A DNA stretch of 51,172 nucleotides, taken from contig JAPKAY010000027.1 in assembly GCA_028825045.1 (NCBI GenBank), positions 1-51,172 on the forward strand. The letters are read 5' to 3'. Positions 15,963 to 24,942 of the stretch are shown piece by piece; position 1 is the first letter of the stretch; every line of letters starts with the position of its first letter. The notes beneath the pieces were generated by a model that was not told the DNA's origin, searched no databases, and saw only the letters and a program-made list of their open reading frames with translations. This DNA is from Halioglobus sp. GTDB lineage: Bacteria; Pseudomonadota; Gammaproteobacteria; Pseudomonadales; Halieaceae. The position numbers and the translations under genes are program-made.

Positions 15963-16691
15963 ATGAGCACCACATACACCGAGGATCAATACGACACTTG
16001 CTACCCGCCTGGCATCGACAACCACTGGTGGACTATCGCCAGGGGCGCGCAGGTTTTGCGTATTGTGCGCGGCGAAAACAGGTTTGGCGAGGTCTTTCTC
16101 GAAGTCGGCTGTGGTAGGGGCATTGAAGTAAAAGCGCTGCGTAATGCCGGCATCGATGTGTATGGCGTGGAACTGGCAGATGTGCCGCCGCTGGAAGGTA
16201 TGGAGCCCTTTGTTTCGTCCGGAGTCGACGCGGTACAGCTGCCCTTAGCGGAACGAGAGCGGGTCACCGGCTTGCTCCTTTTGGACGTCATTGAGCATCT
16301 CCCCGACCCTGCTACTTTCCTGAAGACCCTTGAATCTAGCTTCCCGAAACTGTCGGTGGTAGTCATTGCGGTTCCGGCTGCCAAGGAACTATGGTCGAAC
16401 TACGATGTGTTCTACGGGCACTATCGTCGTTACACGACGCAAATGCTCATAGAGATGGGTTATGACTTAGGTTGGGACCTCAAAAAATCAGGATATTTTT
16501 TTCATCTTTTGTACGTACCAATGCGGATCCTCTCGTGGTTGGGTGTTGAGCGGACACTAGTGCACCGCGCTCCCGGCCAGAAAATGCGCTGGCTGCACAA
16601 GTTGATTGCCTATGTAAATCGTCTGGAAAGTTCTGCTTTGCCGCAAGCCTGGATGGGAACCAGCGCCTTTGCTGTTTTTAGGCTAAAGTAG
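15963..16691 (+). CDS. Class I SAM-dependent methyltransferase
   Basis: A 242-residue protein. Motif I is VFLEVGCGRGIEVKAL (near residue 44), the acidic loop is VYGVELAD, and LLLDVIEHLPDP is the characteristic post-II segment. The C-terminus carries basic and aromatic residues (YGHYRRYTTQM, typical of methyltransferases in polysaccharide clusters). ATG 15963 was chosen because the preceding codons overlap the GtrB-like gene and the frame's domain begins after it; AAGGA lies about 11 nt upstream. It is coupled to the GtrB-like gene, so its substrate may be the sugar or lipid handled there. Confidence 0.82.
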   Translation: MSTTYTEDQYDTCYPPGIDNHWWTIARGAQVLRIVRGENRFGEVFLEVGCGRGIEVKALRNAGIDVYGVELADVPPLEGMEPFVSSGVDAVQLPLAERERVTGLLLLDVIEHLPDPATFLKTLESSFPKLSVVVIAVPAAKELWSNYDVFYGHYRRYTTQMLIEMGYDLGWDLKKSGYFFHLLYVPMRILSWLGVERTLVHRAPGQKMRWLHKLIAYVNRLESSALPQAWMGTSAFAVFRLK

Positions 16692-16774
16692 CAGGCTCGA
16701 TAGGGATCCCTCTGCGCCATTGAGGATACATTCCTATGTGCAGCTCTGCGAGCATGCCTCAGACATGAATGCTT

Positions 16775-18463
16775 TCAGGGCTTCGATACTTCCGAGCGTT
16801 CAGCATCCCGTAGCGGTTCCCATATACTCATCCTTAAAACGCCACCACCGGGCCGGCTGGTCAGTGACAAACTAATTACCTCGCTGCGGCGATAGTTATT
16901 TTTTAGTTGGCTGTCAGCCATAAGGGACTGAGTTATCATCGCAGATTGTAGTAGTTCAGGGTTAAAAATTGAGGGGTCAGGCATTGAAAATGCTACTGGA
17001 AGTTGTGTCCACTGGTCAAGAATAATCAAATCAAATTCCTGATCATTGATCTTCTGGTTAATTACATGAACATAATTTTTCCAAATCTCAGCTATTGAAT
17101 CTTCAGGATTTTCTTTTGCAAAAAAGATTGGCTTTGACTGAGCGAAAGGAAAATAATTGGTGTGACCATTTTGATAAACCTCGCCGCCATTTCGTATGAT
17201 TTCGAAAACAAGTGCCGTAGGTGCGTAGACTTCTTTCGCCTCAGACATTAGGTGCCTTAGCCTGTTCCAGTTCTTTTCGTCGACGGAAAAATCTTGCGAC
17301 AGCATGGCATAGTTGCTATAGAAAGCCATGGTGGCCAATAGTGGGGTCAGCCATCTTAGCACCGGCAGGCGCGATGCCCGGGAAAAAATTCCGGCCAACA
17401 GAAATGGAGACATCAATTGAAACAGGTAGGTCATGTGATTGCCTGGATTTTTCCCCAGACTGAATAAAATGATGACCAGTGAACAGGCAACGCATACCCA
17501 TAGGTAGTCCGGTGCTTGACTCAGAAGTGGGGCATCTATGTCTGTCAAGTTGACGCGTTTGTGCGGTTCTTTGACAGTCCTGCCTTTACTGCCAAACCGA
17601 TCGATCTTTCCGAGCGCGCGGATTTTCTGAAACGCTAGTATGCCGGCTATTCCCAGAAGAGCGAGATAGACTCGTCCAAATTCCAGTAGTTGTTTCGAAG
17701 TGTTTTGGCTTGATCCTACTAATGAACCGGCAGCCTTGATCCCGAATATGGTGTTGTCTGCATAATAGGGCGAGAAGTAATTTACCACGGCGAGACTGGC
17801 AATGATAAGTAGCAGGGAAAATAGCCCGAATACTATTGCTTTTTTCTTTGATACAGCAATAAACAGATACAGAGCCACGTATCCCAAGCATGCGACAAAG
17901 TATTGTTTTGTATAGAATGCCAAAGCTCCAAGGATTAAAGCAGTGAGCAGGCTGCGATTGGAAAAATGATAGTGCCAGGGAATGAAAATACTGGTGAGAA
18001 ATAGTAATAACCCGAGGCCGTTTGCGCTGGCTATTGGCGTTGAGTTAAACAGTAAACCCGCGTAGAGGATCGCCGATGCGGCAATACTGTCTAGAATAGA
18101 ACCACCTGCATTTTTGGTGATAAGAAATAGCACCAGACAGCAGGCCAAAATAAACACACCGTTAATGGCTCTGTGCAGTTCCAGGCTATTTCCAAATGCG
18201 AGTGAAAACGGCACGACAACAATGTTATACAGAACCGGATAGAGACTCATTCGGGCAGGTTGATTTTTGAATGAGTAGGGGCTTTCTCCAGATGCGATAG
18301 TAGCTGTTACTGTTGGGAAGGCGGCTTCATTTAAGTCTAATGGAACAGGATGGGAGACGATCTGGGAATGCATGTGGGCCAGCGCCAATAGGAACGCAGC
18401 GCAGCACAGCATATACAGCAGTCTTACAGCTTTCAGTTGCCTGGCCCGTTGGTCTCGAATCAC
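16775..18463 (-). CDS. Large polytopic membrane protein, GT-C-like glycosyltransferase candidate
   Basis: A 562-residue protein with about ten to twelve hydrophobic helices in the first 430 residues and a soluble C-terminal domain of roughly 150 residues. The first extracytoplasmic loop contains an acidic pair in LDLNEAAFP followed by GESPYSF, resembling GT-C enzymes that use polyprenyl-phosphate sugars on the periplasmic face. With the GtrA-like and GtrB-like genes nearby, it may be the acceptor-specific third component (GtrX role). The start is GTG 18463 without a strong ribosome site, so it is tentative. No sequence family could be named with certainty. Confidence 0.6.
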   Translation of the reverse strand: MIRDQRARQLKAVRLLYMLCCAAFLLALAHMHSQIVSHPVPLDLNEAAFPTVTATIASGESPYSFKNQPARMSLYPVLYNIVVVPFSLAFGNSLELHRAINGVFILACCLVLFLITKNAGGSILDSIAASAILYAGLLFNSTPIASANGLGLLLFLTSIFIPWHYHFSNRSLLTALILGALAFYTKQYFVACLGYVALYLFIAVSKKKAIVFGLFSLLLIIASLAVVNYFSPYYADNTIFGIKAAGSLVGSSQNTSKQLLEFGRVYLALLGIAGILAFQKIRALGKIDRFGSKGRTVKEPHKRVNLTDIDAPLLSQAPDYLWVCVACSLVIILFSLGKNPGNHMTYLFQLMSPFLLAGIFSRASRLPVLRWLTPLLATMAFYSNYAMLSQDFSVDEKNWNRLRHLMSEAKEVYAPTALVFEIIRNGGEVYQNGHTNYFPFAQSKPIFFAKENPEDSIAEIWKNYVHVINQKINDQEFDLIILDQWTQLPVAFSMPDPSIFNPELLQSAMITQSLMADSQLKNNYRRSEVISLSLTSRPGGGVLRMSIWEPLRDAERSEVSKP

Positions 18464-18641
18464 AGACAGGTCATGCTATATAGGTTGACGGACAAGGTAG
18501 CAGTTCAATCCTGAGTCGTGAAGTGATCAGAATGAGGTTACCATGGCCGACTCGCCCACTACAAACAGTGTCCAATAGATAGTAAGAAGAACAAGATTTG
18601 CGACCATCAGTTGATAATGTAGTAAACCTTGAGTACATAAA

Positions 18642-18657
18642 CCGGCATCTATGCCGG
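18642..18657. repeat. Hairpin CCGGCA-TCTA-TGCCGG upstream of the aldo/keto reductase
   Basis: A perfect 6-bp stem with a 4-nt loop, 40 bp before the GTG start at 18697 and within the 233-bp gap between divergent genes. It could be a leader structure or an operator; no T run follows. Confidence 0.3.
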
Positions 18658-18696
18658 ACTTGCCACCACATATAAACCGCCAGGACATATCCTATT

Positions 18697-19584
18697 GTGC
18701 AATACCGAAGACTGGGAAAAACTGAACTTTCTGTTTCGGCTATTGGGCTTGGTACCTGGCAGTTTGCAGGGGTTTGGGGTAAGCAATTTGACCAGCGGGA
18801 AGTTAATCGACTGTTCTCCCGGGCTGCCGAGTTGGGAGTAAATTTTGTTGATACGGCCGAGTGCTATGGCCTGGACCATTTATCGGAGCAGTTCATTGGC
18901 AACGCCATAGCGCGGCAACGGGATAAATGGATTATCGCTACCAAGTTTGGTCACAATCCGGCTAACAAACTCGGAGATAAGAACTTGCAACCCGACCAGG
19001 TATTGCTCCAGCTGGAAGCCTCGCTGGATGCGCTGCAAACGGACTATATCGATGTTTACCAGATGCATTCAGCCTCCAATGATCTGTTTGATAACGATGA
19101 ACTATGGACCATGCTGGAAAAGCAGGTGCAGGCAGGTAAGGTACGGTTTCTTGGGAACTCCATTGGGCTGCCCAATAATAAGTTTCAGCCGAAGAGATCT
19201 TTAGACTTCGGCATCAGCGTCATACAGACGATCTACAATCTGGTCAACAAACAGGCAGAGGAGACGGTCTTTCCCTTCGCCCAGGAACAAGATTTAGGTG
19301 TAATTGCGCGGGTGCCGCTTGCCAGTGGATTTCTGAGTGGAAAGTATCAGCCGGGGCATAAGTTCGATAGTAACGACGTGCGTTCATGGCGGCCACAAGT
19401 CGGCCTAGACAGAGAGATTACTGCCGCGCTTGTCGCGCTGAAGCAGAAGCCTGCAGATGTGGAGCCAGCTGTCTGGGCAAACGCATGGTGTTTACGACAG
19501 GCGAGTGTGGCCACGGTCATCCCCGGCCTCAAGTCTCTGGAGCAATTGGAGCTGAATGCGCTCTCGAGCGATATGTTGCTGTAG
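18697..19584 (+). CDS. Aldo/keto reductase
   Basis: A 295-residue NADPH-dependent oxidoreductase of the AKR superfamily. It has the N-terminal LGKTELSVSAIGLGTWQFAG, the catalytic Asp52 and Tyr57 in VDTAECYG, the Lys in ATKFGH and the His in YQMHSAS, so the tetrad is complete. The C-terminal ATVIPGLKS is the usual NADP-phosphate-binding segment. The start is GTG 18697 (GTG CAA TAC CGA), with AGGA about 11 nt upstream. It is monocistronic, with a convergent SDR-fold gene 48 bp downstream. The carbonyl substrate is unknown. Confidence 0.88.
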   Translation: MQYRRLGKTELSVSAIGLGTWQFAGVWGKQFDQREVNRLFSRAAELGVNFVDTAECYGLDHLSEQFIGNAIARQRDKWIIATKFGHNPANKLGDKNLQPDQVLLQLEASLDALQTDYIDVYQMHSASNDLFDNDELWTMLEKQVQAGKVRFLGNSIGLPNNKFQPKRSLDFGISVIQTIYNLVNKQAEETVFPFAQEQDLGVIARVPLASGFLSGKYQPGHKFDSNDVRSWRPQVGLDREITAALVALKQKPADVEPAVWANAWCLRQASVATVIPGLKSLEQLELNALSSDMLL

Positions 19585-19610
19585 CTGATCCGGTGCTTTA
19601 TTAAATATCC

Positions 19611-19629
19611 CGAGTATCGCCTGTACTCG
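19611..19629. terminator. Convergent hairpin CGAGTA-N7-TACTCG
   Basis: A perfect 6-bp stem with a 7-nt loop in the 48-bp gap between the convergent aldo/keto reductase and SDR genes. There is no T run, so if it terminates transcription it does so weakly or with Rho. Confidence 0.35.
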
Positions 19630-19632
19630 ACT

Positions 19633-20397
19633 TCAGTGATTCCACCAGGGGCGATCCCCAAACGAACGAAGATCTATTTCATGCGTCCAGGTTGAGCGAT
19701 GCTGTTGTGCCAGGTGGAGGTAAGTATCGGCGACTTTCTCCGGTAAGATTAATCCGTCATGCTCCATGCCGCGCTGCTCACGCAGGGCTTGAAATTGGTC
19801 TGGGCCAAGCATTTTTCCCAGCGTGTCAGGTGCATCGACAGCGCCGTCGATGAGAACGTGGGCGACATGTATACCTTTGGGCCCAAACTCAGCATTGAGC
19901 GATTGGCAAAGCATGCGGCGCCCGCCCATCGCTGCTGCATGGGCATGCTGGCCAGCGTTGCCACGAACAGCGGCAGTAGCAGAGGTAATGAGCAGAGTTC
20001 CCTTTCCGCGTTCTTCCATCAATGGACAGACTGAGGAGGCGAGCCTGAACAGACTGAAGGTGGCCATTCGCCAGCACAGTTCGAAGGCCTTGCAAGAGGT
20101 GTCTTTCAACGCGCGGTCACCGATCTGCGCCCCGAGATTGAACACTACGACCTCAATAGGGCCTATCTCTCGTTCCGTGTTCGCAACGAGTTGTTCCACG
20201 GTGTCATCCTCTACTGCATTGAGTAATACACCAGAAGCCGCGCCGCCGGATGCCTGAATATCTGACACAAGAGCGTTTAGGCCTTCCTCATCGCTGCGCC
20301 GACATAACACTGCGTGATAGCCCTCTTTGGAAAATCGCTTGCCGACTGTCCCGCCGATTCCTGCACCTGCCCCCAACACCAAACAAACCGGATTCAA
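19633..20397 (-). CDS. SDR-fold protein lacking the catalytic Tyr and Lys
   Basis: A short-chain dehydrogenase/reductase-like protein of 254 residues from TTG 20397, or 270 from GTG 20445. TTG is preferred because a G6 purine run lies 6 nt upstream and the Rossmann motif LVLGAGAGIGG then begins at a normal position. NADP-binding and substrate-side segments are intact (VVFNLGAQIG, LLITSATAAVRG, IHVAHVLIDG). However, where active SDRs have YxxxK, and related HVxIDG-type members FxxxxAK, this protein reads GQHAHAAAMGGRR: the tyrosine position is His or Ala and the lysine is Met. It may be a binding or regulatory protein, or use another mechanism. Confidence 0.78.
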   Translation of the reverse strand: MNPVCLVLGAGAGIGGTVGKRFSKEGYHAVLCRRSDEEGLNALVSDIQASGGAASGVLLNAVEDDTVEQLVANTEREIGPIEVVVFNLGAQIGDRALKDTSCKAFELCWRMATFSLFRLASSVCPLMEERGKGTLLITSATAAVRGNAGQHAHAAAMGGRRMLCQSLNAEFGPKGIHVAHVLIDGAVDAPDTLGKMLGPDQFQALREQRGMEHDGLILPEKVADTYLHLAQQHRSTWTHEIDLRSFGDRPWWNH

Positions 20398-20693
20398 ATT
20401 ACTGCCCCCCAAGTGATTTGGACGTGAGTGTGGCACGAATCTCACGTGAATTCAGCTGCAGATCTGGCTCGCACATCTCTGCCAGAGTGGACAATCATTT
20501 ATTAGTCTAGAGAGACTGCGTTTGACTCGGCAAACCTCTTTCTCAGTCCGCTGGGAGAGTGAGAGAGGATGCCAAATTAGGGAGAATCCAATAATGTCTA
20601 AGTAGTCAGTCGCGCTATGCTGTGACGGGCCTAGTGAATCGGTGAGGTCGACTCGGTCAAAGCCGTATCCGCCAATTATCCCAGTGTGTGGGT

Positions 20694-20963
20694 CTATCTG
20701 TGTGGTCCGCCCTTTTTGAGTTCGGACTCGGACGTGGCAACGAGGCTGATTTTCTGGTGTAACATTGTTTGTTGCACAATCTGGCGGCGTGCCTCTTCTA
20801 CCAGCACATTGGCCGAGCTGAAAAAGTCATCCAGTGCCTTTCCGGTTTCTGTGTTGCATTCAAAGGATTCTCTGCCTTCCTGTACGAGTGCCATCACCAG
20901 TAGTAGTTCGCGTTGGCCCAAGCTGATAGTGGCGCCCTTGGCGCTATGGTCAATTACGTTCAT
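20694..20963 (-). CDS. Small hypothetical protein (89 aa)
   Basis: A short soluble protein with no family I recognise. The case for a real gene is an AAGGAGA ribosome site 8 nt before ATG 20963, and an alternating charged/hydrophobic composition consistent with helices (about residues 14-66). The C-terminus is polar and basic (ESELKKGGPHR). It has no signal peptide or membrane helix. It stands alone between the SDR gene and the divergent FrnE-like gene. Confidence 0.6.
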   Translation of the reverse strand: MNVIDHSAKGATISLGQRELLLVMALVQEGRESFECNTETGKALDDFFSSANVLVEEARRQIVQQTMLHQKISLVATSESELKKGGPHR

Positions 20964-21391
20964 CGGATCATTCTCCTTATGGTTAATACTATCGTCAGAC
21001 CAGTGAACAGTCGTACAATTTCGCGTTTAGCGGAAACGACAGGAACCGATCTAATGAGTTTTTAACAGCCCAATCGAGAAAATCAAATCAAAAACTGGAG
21101 AAAAGTACCGAAAGTGGGTGGTAAATAGTGATGTACCTCTATGCGGGAGGTTACTGCTTTTCCTCCAGCTAAGGTTCGGCCGGGGTGACGCCTTATTCGC
21201 GTTGTTGCTGTTTCGCTCCGTGCAGGCCGCGAGTGGAGCGAATATGGGAAGGACAAGAAAGGGTATTGTTAACGGGAATCCGGATATAGCCTGTGGTCCG
21301 CAACTGTCGAGCGTTTCAGCGACGGGCACCTCGCATCAGGCGATATTTGACTCTATGATATCCCTAAGTAAGCGGACAGACCGGAGACCCC
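20964..21391. other. Divergent intergenic region, no gene seen
   Basis: About 430 bp between the small unknown gene and the FrnE-like gene. A plus-strand frame at 21118-21411 lacks a ribosome site and has a shadow-like composition. Promoters for both sides should be here, but none stood out. Confidence 0.4.
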
Positions 21392-22069
21392 GTGGAACAA
21401 GAGCAGCATAGAAAAAAATTGCAGGTGGATATTGTCTCGGACGTGGTCTGCCCGTGGTGCATCATTGGCTACAAGCAATTGCTGAAAGCGCTGGAATCAC
21501 TCCCAGGGTACTTCGATGTAGCCATCGCCTGGCACCCCTTTGAGCTCAATCCAGGTATGCCGCCCGAAGGCCAGGACCTTCGCGAACACCTGGCGCAAAA
21601 ATACGGTAGCTCTACCCAGCAGAGCCAGTCGGCGCGAATGCGTCTGTCTCAATTGGGTGAATCTCTGGGGTTCACGTTTGACTACTTTGAAGGCACGCGC
21701 ATGGTGAATACATTTCGCGCACATCAATTGCTGCACTGGGCTTCTGGGGTGGGTATGCAGACAGAGTTAAAGCTCGCGCTATTTGAGGCATTTTTCAGTC
21801 GCCGAGAAGATGTGAATGATTCAACTGTGCTGATCGAAGTTGTGAAGCGGGTGGGTCTGGATACTGTTGAGGCGGGGTGTGTACTTGAAGATGGGCGCTA
21901 CGCCGAGCCGGTACGCGAAGAACAGCAGCTTTGGTTGAAGCGTGAAGTACATGCGGTTCCCACATTTTATTTTCAACAGCAGTACATCGTTCCAGGTGCG
22001 CAGGAGGCAGAAGCCTTCACTCGCCTGCTACAAAAAATCCATTCTAAGGATGAAAATACTATCACCTGA
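21392..22069 (+). CDS. DsbA-family oxidoreductase, FrnE-like
   Basis: A 225-residue thioredoxin-fold protein with the dithiol C20-P-W-C23 in VVCPWCIIGY and the cis-Pro loop VPTFYF near residue 188. WHPFELNP and the long helical insertion are typical of the FrnE/polyketide-associated DsbA branch. There is no signal peptide, so it is probably cytoplasmic, as are other FrnE proteins; roles include thiol-disulfide exchange and isomerisation. The start is GTG 21392, with GGAG about 5 nt upstream. The SnoaL-like gene follows after 16 bp, probably in the same transcript. Confidence 0.88.
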   Translation: MEQEQHRKKLQVDIVSDVVCPWCIIGYKQLLKALESLPGYFDVAIAWHPFELNPGMPPEGQDLREHLAQKYGSSTQQSQSARMRLSQLGESLGFTFDYFEGTRMVNTFRAHQLLHWASGVGMQTELKLALFEAFFSRREDVNDSTVLIEVVKRVGLDTVEAGCVLEDGRYAEPVREEQQLWLKREVHAVPTFYFQQQYIVPGAQEAEAFTRLLQKIHSKDENTIT

Positions 22070-22085
22070 ATTACACGAGGGCCGG

Positions 22086-22514
22086 ATGAATATCAGCACA
22101 CACGATCACATAGCGATTCAACGACTAATGTACCGTTACGCCAGCTGCGCAGATCATAAAGATTACGCCGCATTTTCTGAAGTATTTTGTGAAGATGCAG
22201 TCTTCGACTATGCGGGCACATTAGTGACACCCTTCTCGGCAATCCAGGAGATGATGCATGCGCTCGATAAGTACTTTAAGACACAGCATCAGGTGCACAA
22301 CGTCTTGTATGAGGTGGACGGTGATATTGCGACGGGAGAAACCTACTGCCTAGCTTCGCATTTAATTGCCGATAGCGAAGATACGAAAAAAATTGATATG
22401 GGCATCACCTATCTCGACCGTCTTCGGCGTACCGCCGAAGGCTGGAGAATTGAACACCGGGAGTTCAAGCTGCTCTGGTCACAGACTTCCCTGGTCGAGC
22501 GCGGTGGTGTGTAG
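22086..22514 (+). CDS. SnoaL-like / NTF2-fold protein
   Basis: A 142-residue protein of the SnoaL-like superfamily (cone-shaped alpha+beta barrel with a hydrophobic pocket). Features are IQRLMYRYASCADHKDY at the N-terminus, FCEDAVFDYAG, and the C-terminal GWRIEHREFKLLW. Members include polyketide cyclases, dehydratases and ketosteroid-isomerase relatives, often next to FrnE-like proteins in catabolic regions. ATG 22086 follows a GAGG site. It is likely cotranscribed with the FrnE-like gene. The reaction cannot be given. Confidence 0.82.
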   Translation: MNISTHDHIAIQRLMYRYASCADHKDYAAFSEVFCEDAVFDYAGTLVTPFSAIQEMMHALDKYFKTQHQVHNVLYEVDGDIATGETYCLASHLIADSEDTKKIDMGITYLDRLRRTAEGWRIEHREFKLLWSQTSLVERGGV

Positions 22515-22663
22515 GGCCGGCATTTCCGCGCTGTGAAGGCTCACCTTTGGGAAGGTCATCGTCTGTCCGGGGGTGACCTAGTATGGTAATGTACACTGCC
22601 CACGACAATCGATAAGCTTGTTTGGCAGACCGCAAGGTTCGGCTCTACCCATTCTGGATATCT

Positions 22664-23428
22664 ATGAGTTTCTGTAAAAAATTAATTTTGGTTGTAGCAG
22701 TCACGCCTGTGCTGTTGGGCGGGTGTGCTGCTTTCGATCCAGTTGAAGCCCTGCCAGACCCTCGCCTCGACCAACTGGTCTCCGGAATGGATAAATGCTT
22801 GGCCAATCAGGCCGAGGCCAGCGTGCAATTGCGGAGCCAGGGACAGCTGCTGAAATCACAGTCAGACCAGCTGGCAGTTTTGGGCATCCAACTCGGCGCG
22901 GCGCGGGGGCTTGAACAGACAGGAAAACATGCCGCGGCTATCGCCTGTCCGAAGGCAGAAAAGGTATTTAATAGGCAGGTTGTTGGATATCGGGAAAAAG
23001 TATGGTTGTCTGGCCTGGAGCTGGCACTCACGGCGAGGATGGATACAGGAACCAGTTCATCATCCTTGGATGCGCGCAACATCGAGCAATTTGAACGAGA
23101 CGGCAAGCGCTGGGTCCGATTTGAACTTATACATCCTGACACGGCAGAGCTACTCCGATTTGAGAGAAAAATAAAGCGGACAGTCGGTGTTTTCTCGTCC
23201 GGCTCTGTGAACAAGGAGCGACGCCCGGTCATCAAGCTGGGGCTCCTTGTCGGTCTTATCAACCAGACGGCGGAGTTCACATTGTATGATCGAATTCATA
23301 AGACTTATCAGCTCACCGTTGGACGCGATATTCTGCAGGATGTGATGGTAGTGGATGTCAGTGAAAACTACTTGGCCCCCTATACTCTCGCGGAAGGTCA
23401 GGCGGAGGGCGGGGGAGACACTCGTTGA
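22664..23428 (+). CDS. Lipoprotein with RimK-associated protease domain (retropepsin-like / 'ATP-dependent zinc protease')
   Basis: A 254-residue protein with a lipoprotein signal (hydrophobic core, then LLGGC with Cys21 as lipidation site), a helical middle section and a C-terminal domain of about 140 residues. That domain carries RRPVIKLGL, FTLYDR and YQLTVGRDIL, typical of the family once annotated 'ATP-dependent zinc protease' and later related to retropepsin-like aspartic peptidases. It starts a three-gene operon: it overlaps the transglutaminase-like gene by 4 bp, and an ATP-grasp ligase follows. This set recurs in many Gram-negative bacteria. The exact substrate is unknown; envelope-associated peptide trimming is inferred. 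Confidence 0.8.
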   Translation: MSFCKKLILVVAVTPVLLGGCAAFDPVEALPDPRLDQLVSGMDKCLANQAEASVQLRSQGQLLKSQSDQLAVLGIQLGAARGLEQTGKHAAAIACPKAEKVFNRQVVGYREKVWLSGLELALTARMDTGTSSSSLDARNIEQFERDGKRWVRFELIHPDTAELLRFERKIKRTVGVFSSGSVNKERRPVIKLGLLVGLINQTAEFTLYDRIHKTYQLTVGRDILQDVMVVDVSENYLAPYTLAEGQAEGGGDTR

Positions 23429-24942
23429 ACCAGAAGCGTACTTTTTTCAGTGTCCTTGTGCTGATGGCCTTGATCGGTATTTTGACTGCTGTGTTGAGGC
23501 ACACGATATCCGGCACGCCTTTTTTCCCGGGGCAATCAACATCTGTATGGCTGGTAGAGGCACGTGTAGACTTTGAAGCCACAGGTGGACCAGTTACTGC
23601 GAGCCTCAGTCTACCGGGTCTAAAAGCACCTGGTTTTGCGCTGTATGAGGAGCAGGCTGCGTCGCCCGGCTATGGCTTTTCCATCCTGGAGGAAAACGGC
23701 AATCGGCGAGCCGAGTGGACGAAACGCGAGGCCACTGGTGAGCAGTCGCTTTACTATAGTGCCCATCTGGTCGAGTCGGATCAGGACAATTCCAGTGGTG
23801 TCGGCAAACCAGCTGGAGAAAATCGCAACGTCGCCTGGGAAGCAGCGCAGGAACTTGCCGCGAAAGAGGTATTGGATCGCGCGCGAGAAACGTCCAGCTC
23901 ACCCCAGAGCTTGACCCGTGAGTTGATCAAGTTACTCAATAGTCCCGCCTCCAATCAAAATACAGCGCTGCTGCGTTCTGACAATATTGACCAGGCGGAG
24001 TTGGTGATGAATTTATTGGGCCGCGAGGATATTGCGACCCGGTCGGTGATGGGGTTGTATCTGGAAGATGCCCGGCGCAGACAGACGCTGACACCCATGA
24101 TAGAAATACATACTGGCCGGGAATGGTTGCTGGTCAATCCGCAAACTGGTGAGGTTGGGATTCCTCCCAATCTTTTGTTATGGCATCGTGGTGGCGTGTC
24201 GGTGCTGGATGTATCGGGCGGTGGGAAATCCCAAGTCGCCTTCTCCATGATCAAGCAAACTGTTCCCGCTGCACAGCTCGCCAAGGCCCAAAATAGTGGG
24301 AGCATTTTTTCTCGGCTGGGTGTGCACGGGTTACCCATTGAAGAACAGAGCATGTTCAAGTTCCTATTGCTGTTACCCCTGGGGGCTGCGGTGGTTGTTT
24401 TTATGCGGGTTATGATTGGCTTGAAAACCTCCGGTACATTCATGCCAATATTGATAGCACTGGCTTTTCTGCAGACCTCGCTAGTACCTGGGCTGATCAG
24501 TTTCATTTCCGTAGTTGCCATGGGGCTGGCTCTGCGCAGTTACCTGTCAAGATTGAACCTTCTGTTGGTGGCGCGAATTGCGACTCTGATTGTACTGGTA
24601 ATATTCATCATCTCAGCCCTCAGCATTATTGGCTACCAGATGGGCTACAGTACTGGCATGACCATCACTTTTTTCCCCATGATTATTATTGCGTGGACCA
24701 TTGAGCGTATGTCCATACTATGGGAGGAGGAGGGCTCTCAGGAGGTTTTGATACAGGGCGGCGGTAGTTTGGTGGTGGCTGTACTAGCCTACTTGATTAT
24801 GCAGACGCAATTACTCAACCATCTTACATTCAACTTCCCAGAGCTAAACCTGGTATTGCTGGCCCTTATCCTCGCCATGGGACAGTACACAGGTTACAAG
24901 CTTACTGAACTGCGTCGCTTTCGAGCGATGGACGAACTCTGA
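23425..24942 (+). CDS. Inactive transglutaminase fused to seven membrane helices
   Basis: A 505-residue protein starting at TTG 23425, overlapping the previous stop by 4 bp (TTGA). After an N-terminal anchor (about residues 7-27) come a periplasmic domain and a transglutaminase-like domain (about residues 150-285), then six or seven hydrophobic helices from about residue 308 to 500. This is the known UUP1/transglutaminase-7TM architecture found in RimK-like operons. Its role is thought to be as a receptor or scaffold in the envelope. It overlaps the next gene by one base (TGATG), showing translational coupling. Confidence 0.85.
   Translation: MNQKRTFFSVLVLMALIGILTAVLRHTISGTPFFPGQSTSVWLVEARVDFEATGGPVTASLSLPGLKAPGFALYEEQAASPGYGFSILEENGNRRAEWTKREATGEQSLYYSAHLVESDQDNSSGVGKPAGENRNVAWEAAQELAAKEVLDRARETSSSPQSLTRELIKLLNSPASNQNTALLRSDNIDQAELVMNLLGREDIATRSVMGLYLEDARRRQTLTPMIEIHTGREWLLVNPQTGEVGIPPNLLLWHRGGVSVLDVSGGGKSQVAFSMIKQTVPAAQLAKAQNSGSIFSRLGVHGLPIEEQSMFKFLLLLPLGAAVVVFMRVMIGLKTSGTFMPILIALAFLQTSLVPGLISFISVVAMGLALRSYLSRLNLLLVARIATLIVLVIFIISALSIIGYQMGYSTGMTITFFPMIIIAWTIERMSILWEEEGSQEVLIQGGGSLVVAVLAYLIMQTQLLNHLTFNFPELNLVLLALILAMGQYTGYKLTELRRFRAMDEL

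Noticed and set aside
16702..16711. Palindrome AGGGATCCCT after the methyltransferase gene
   Set aside because: Ten bases with no loop and no T run; too short to claim as operator or terminator.
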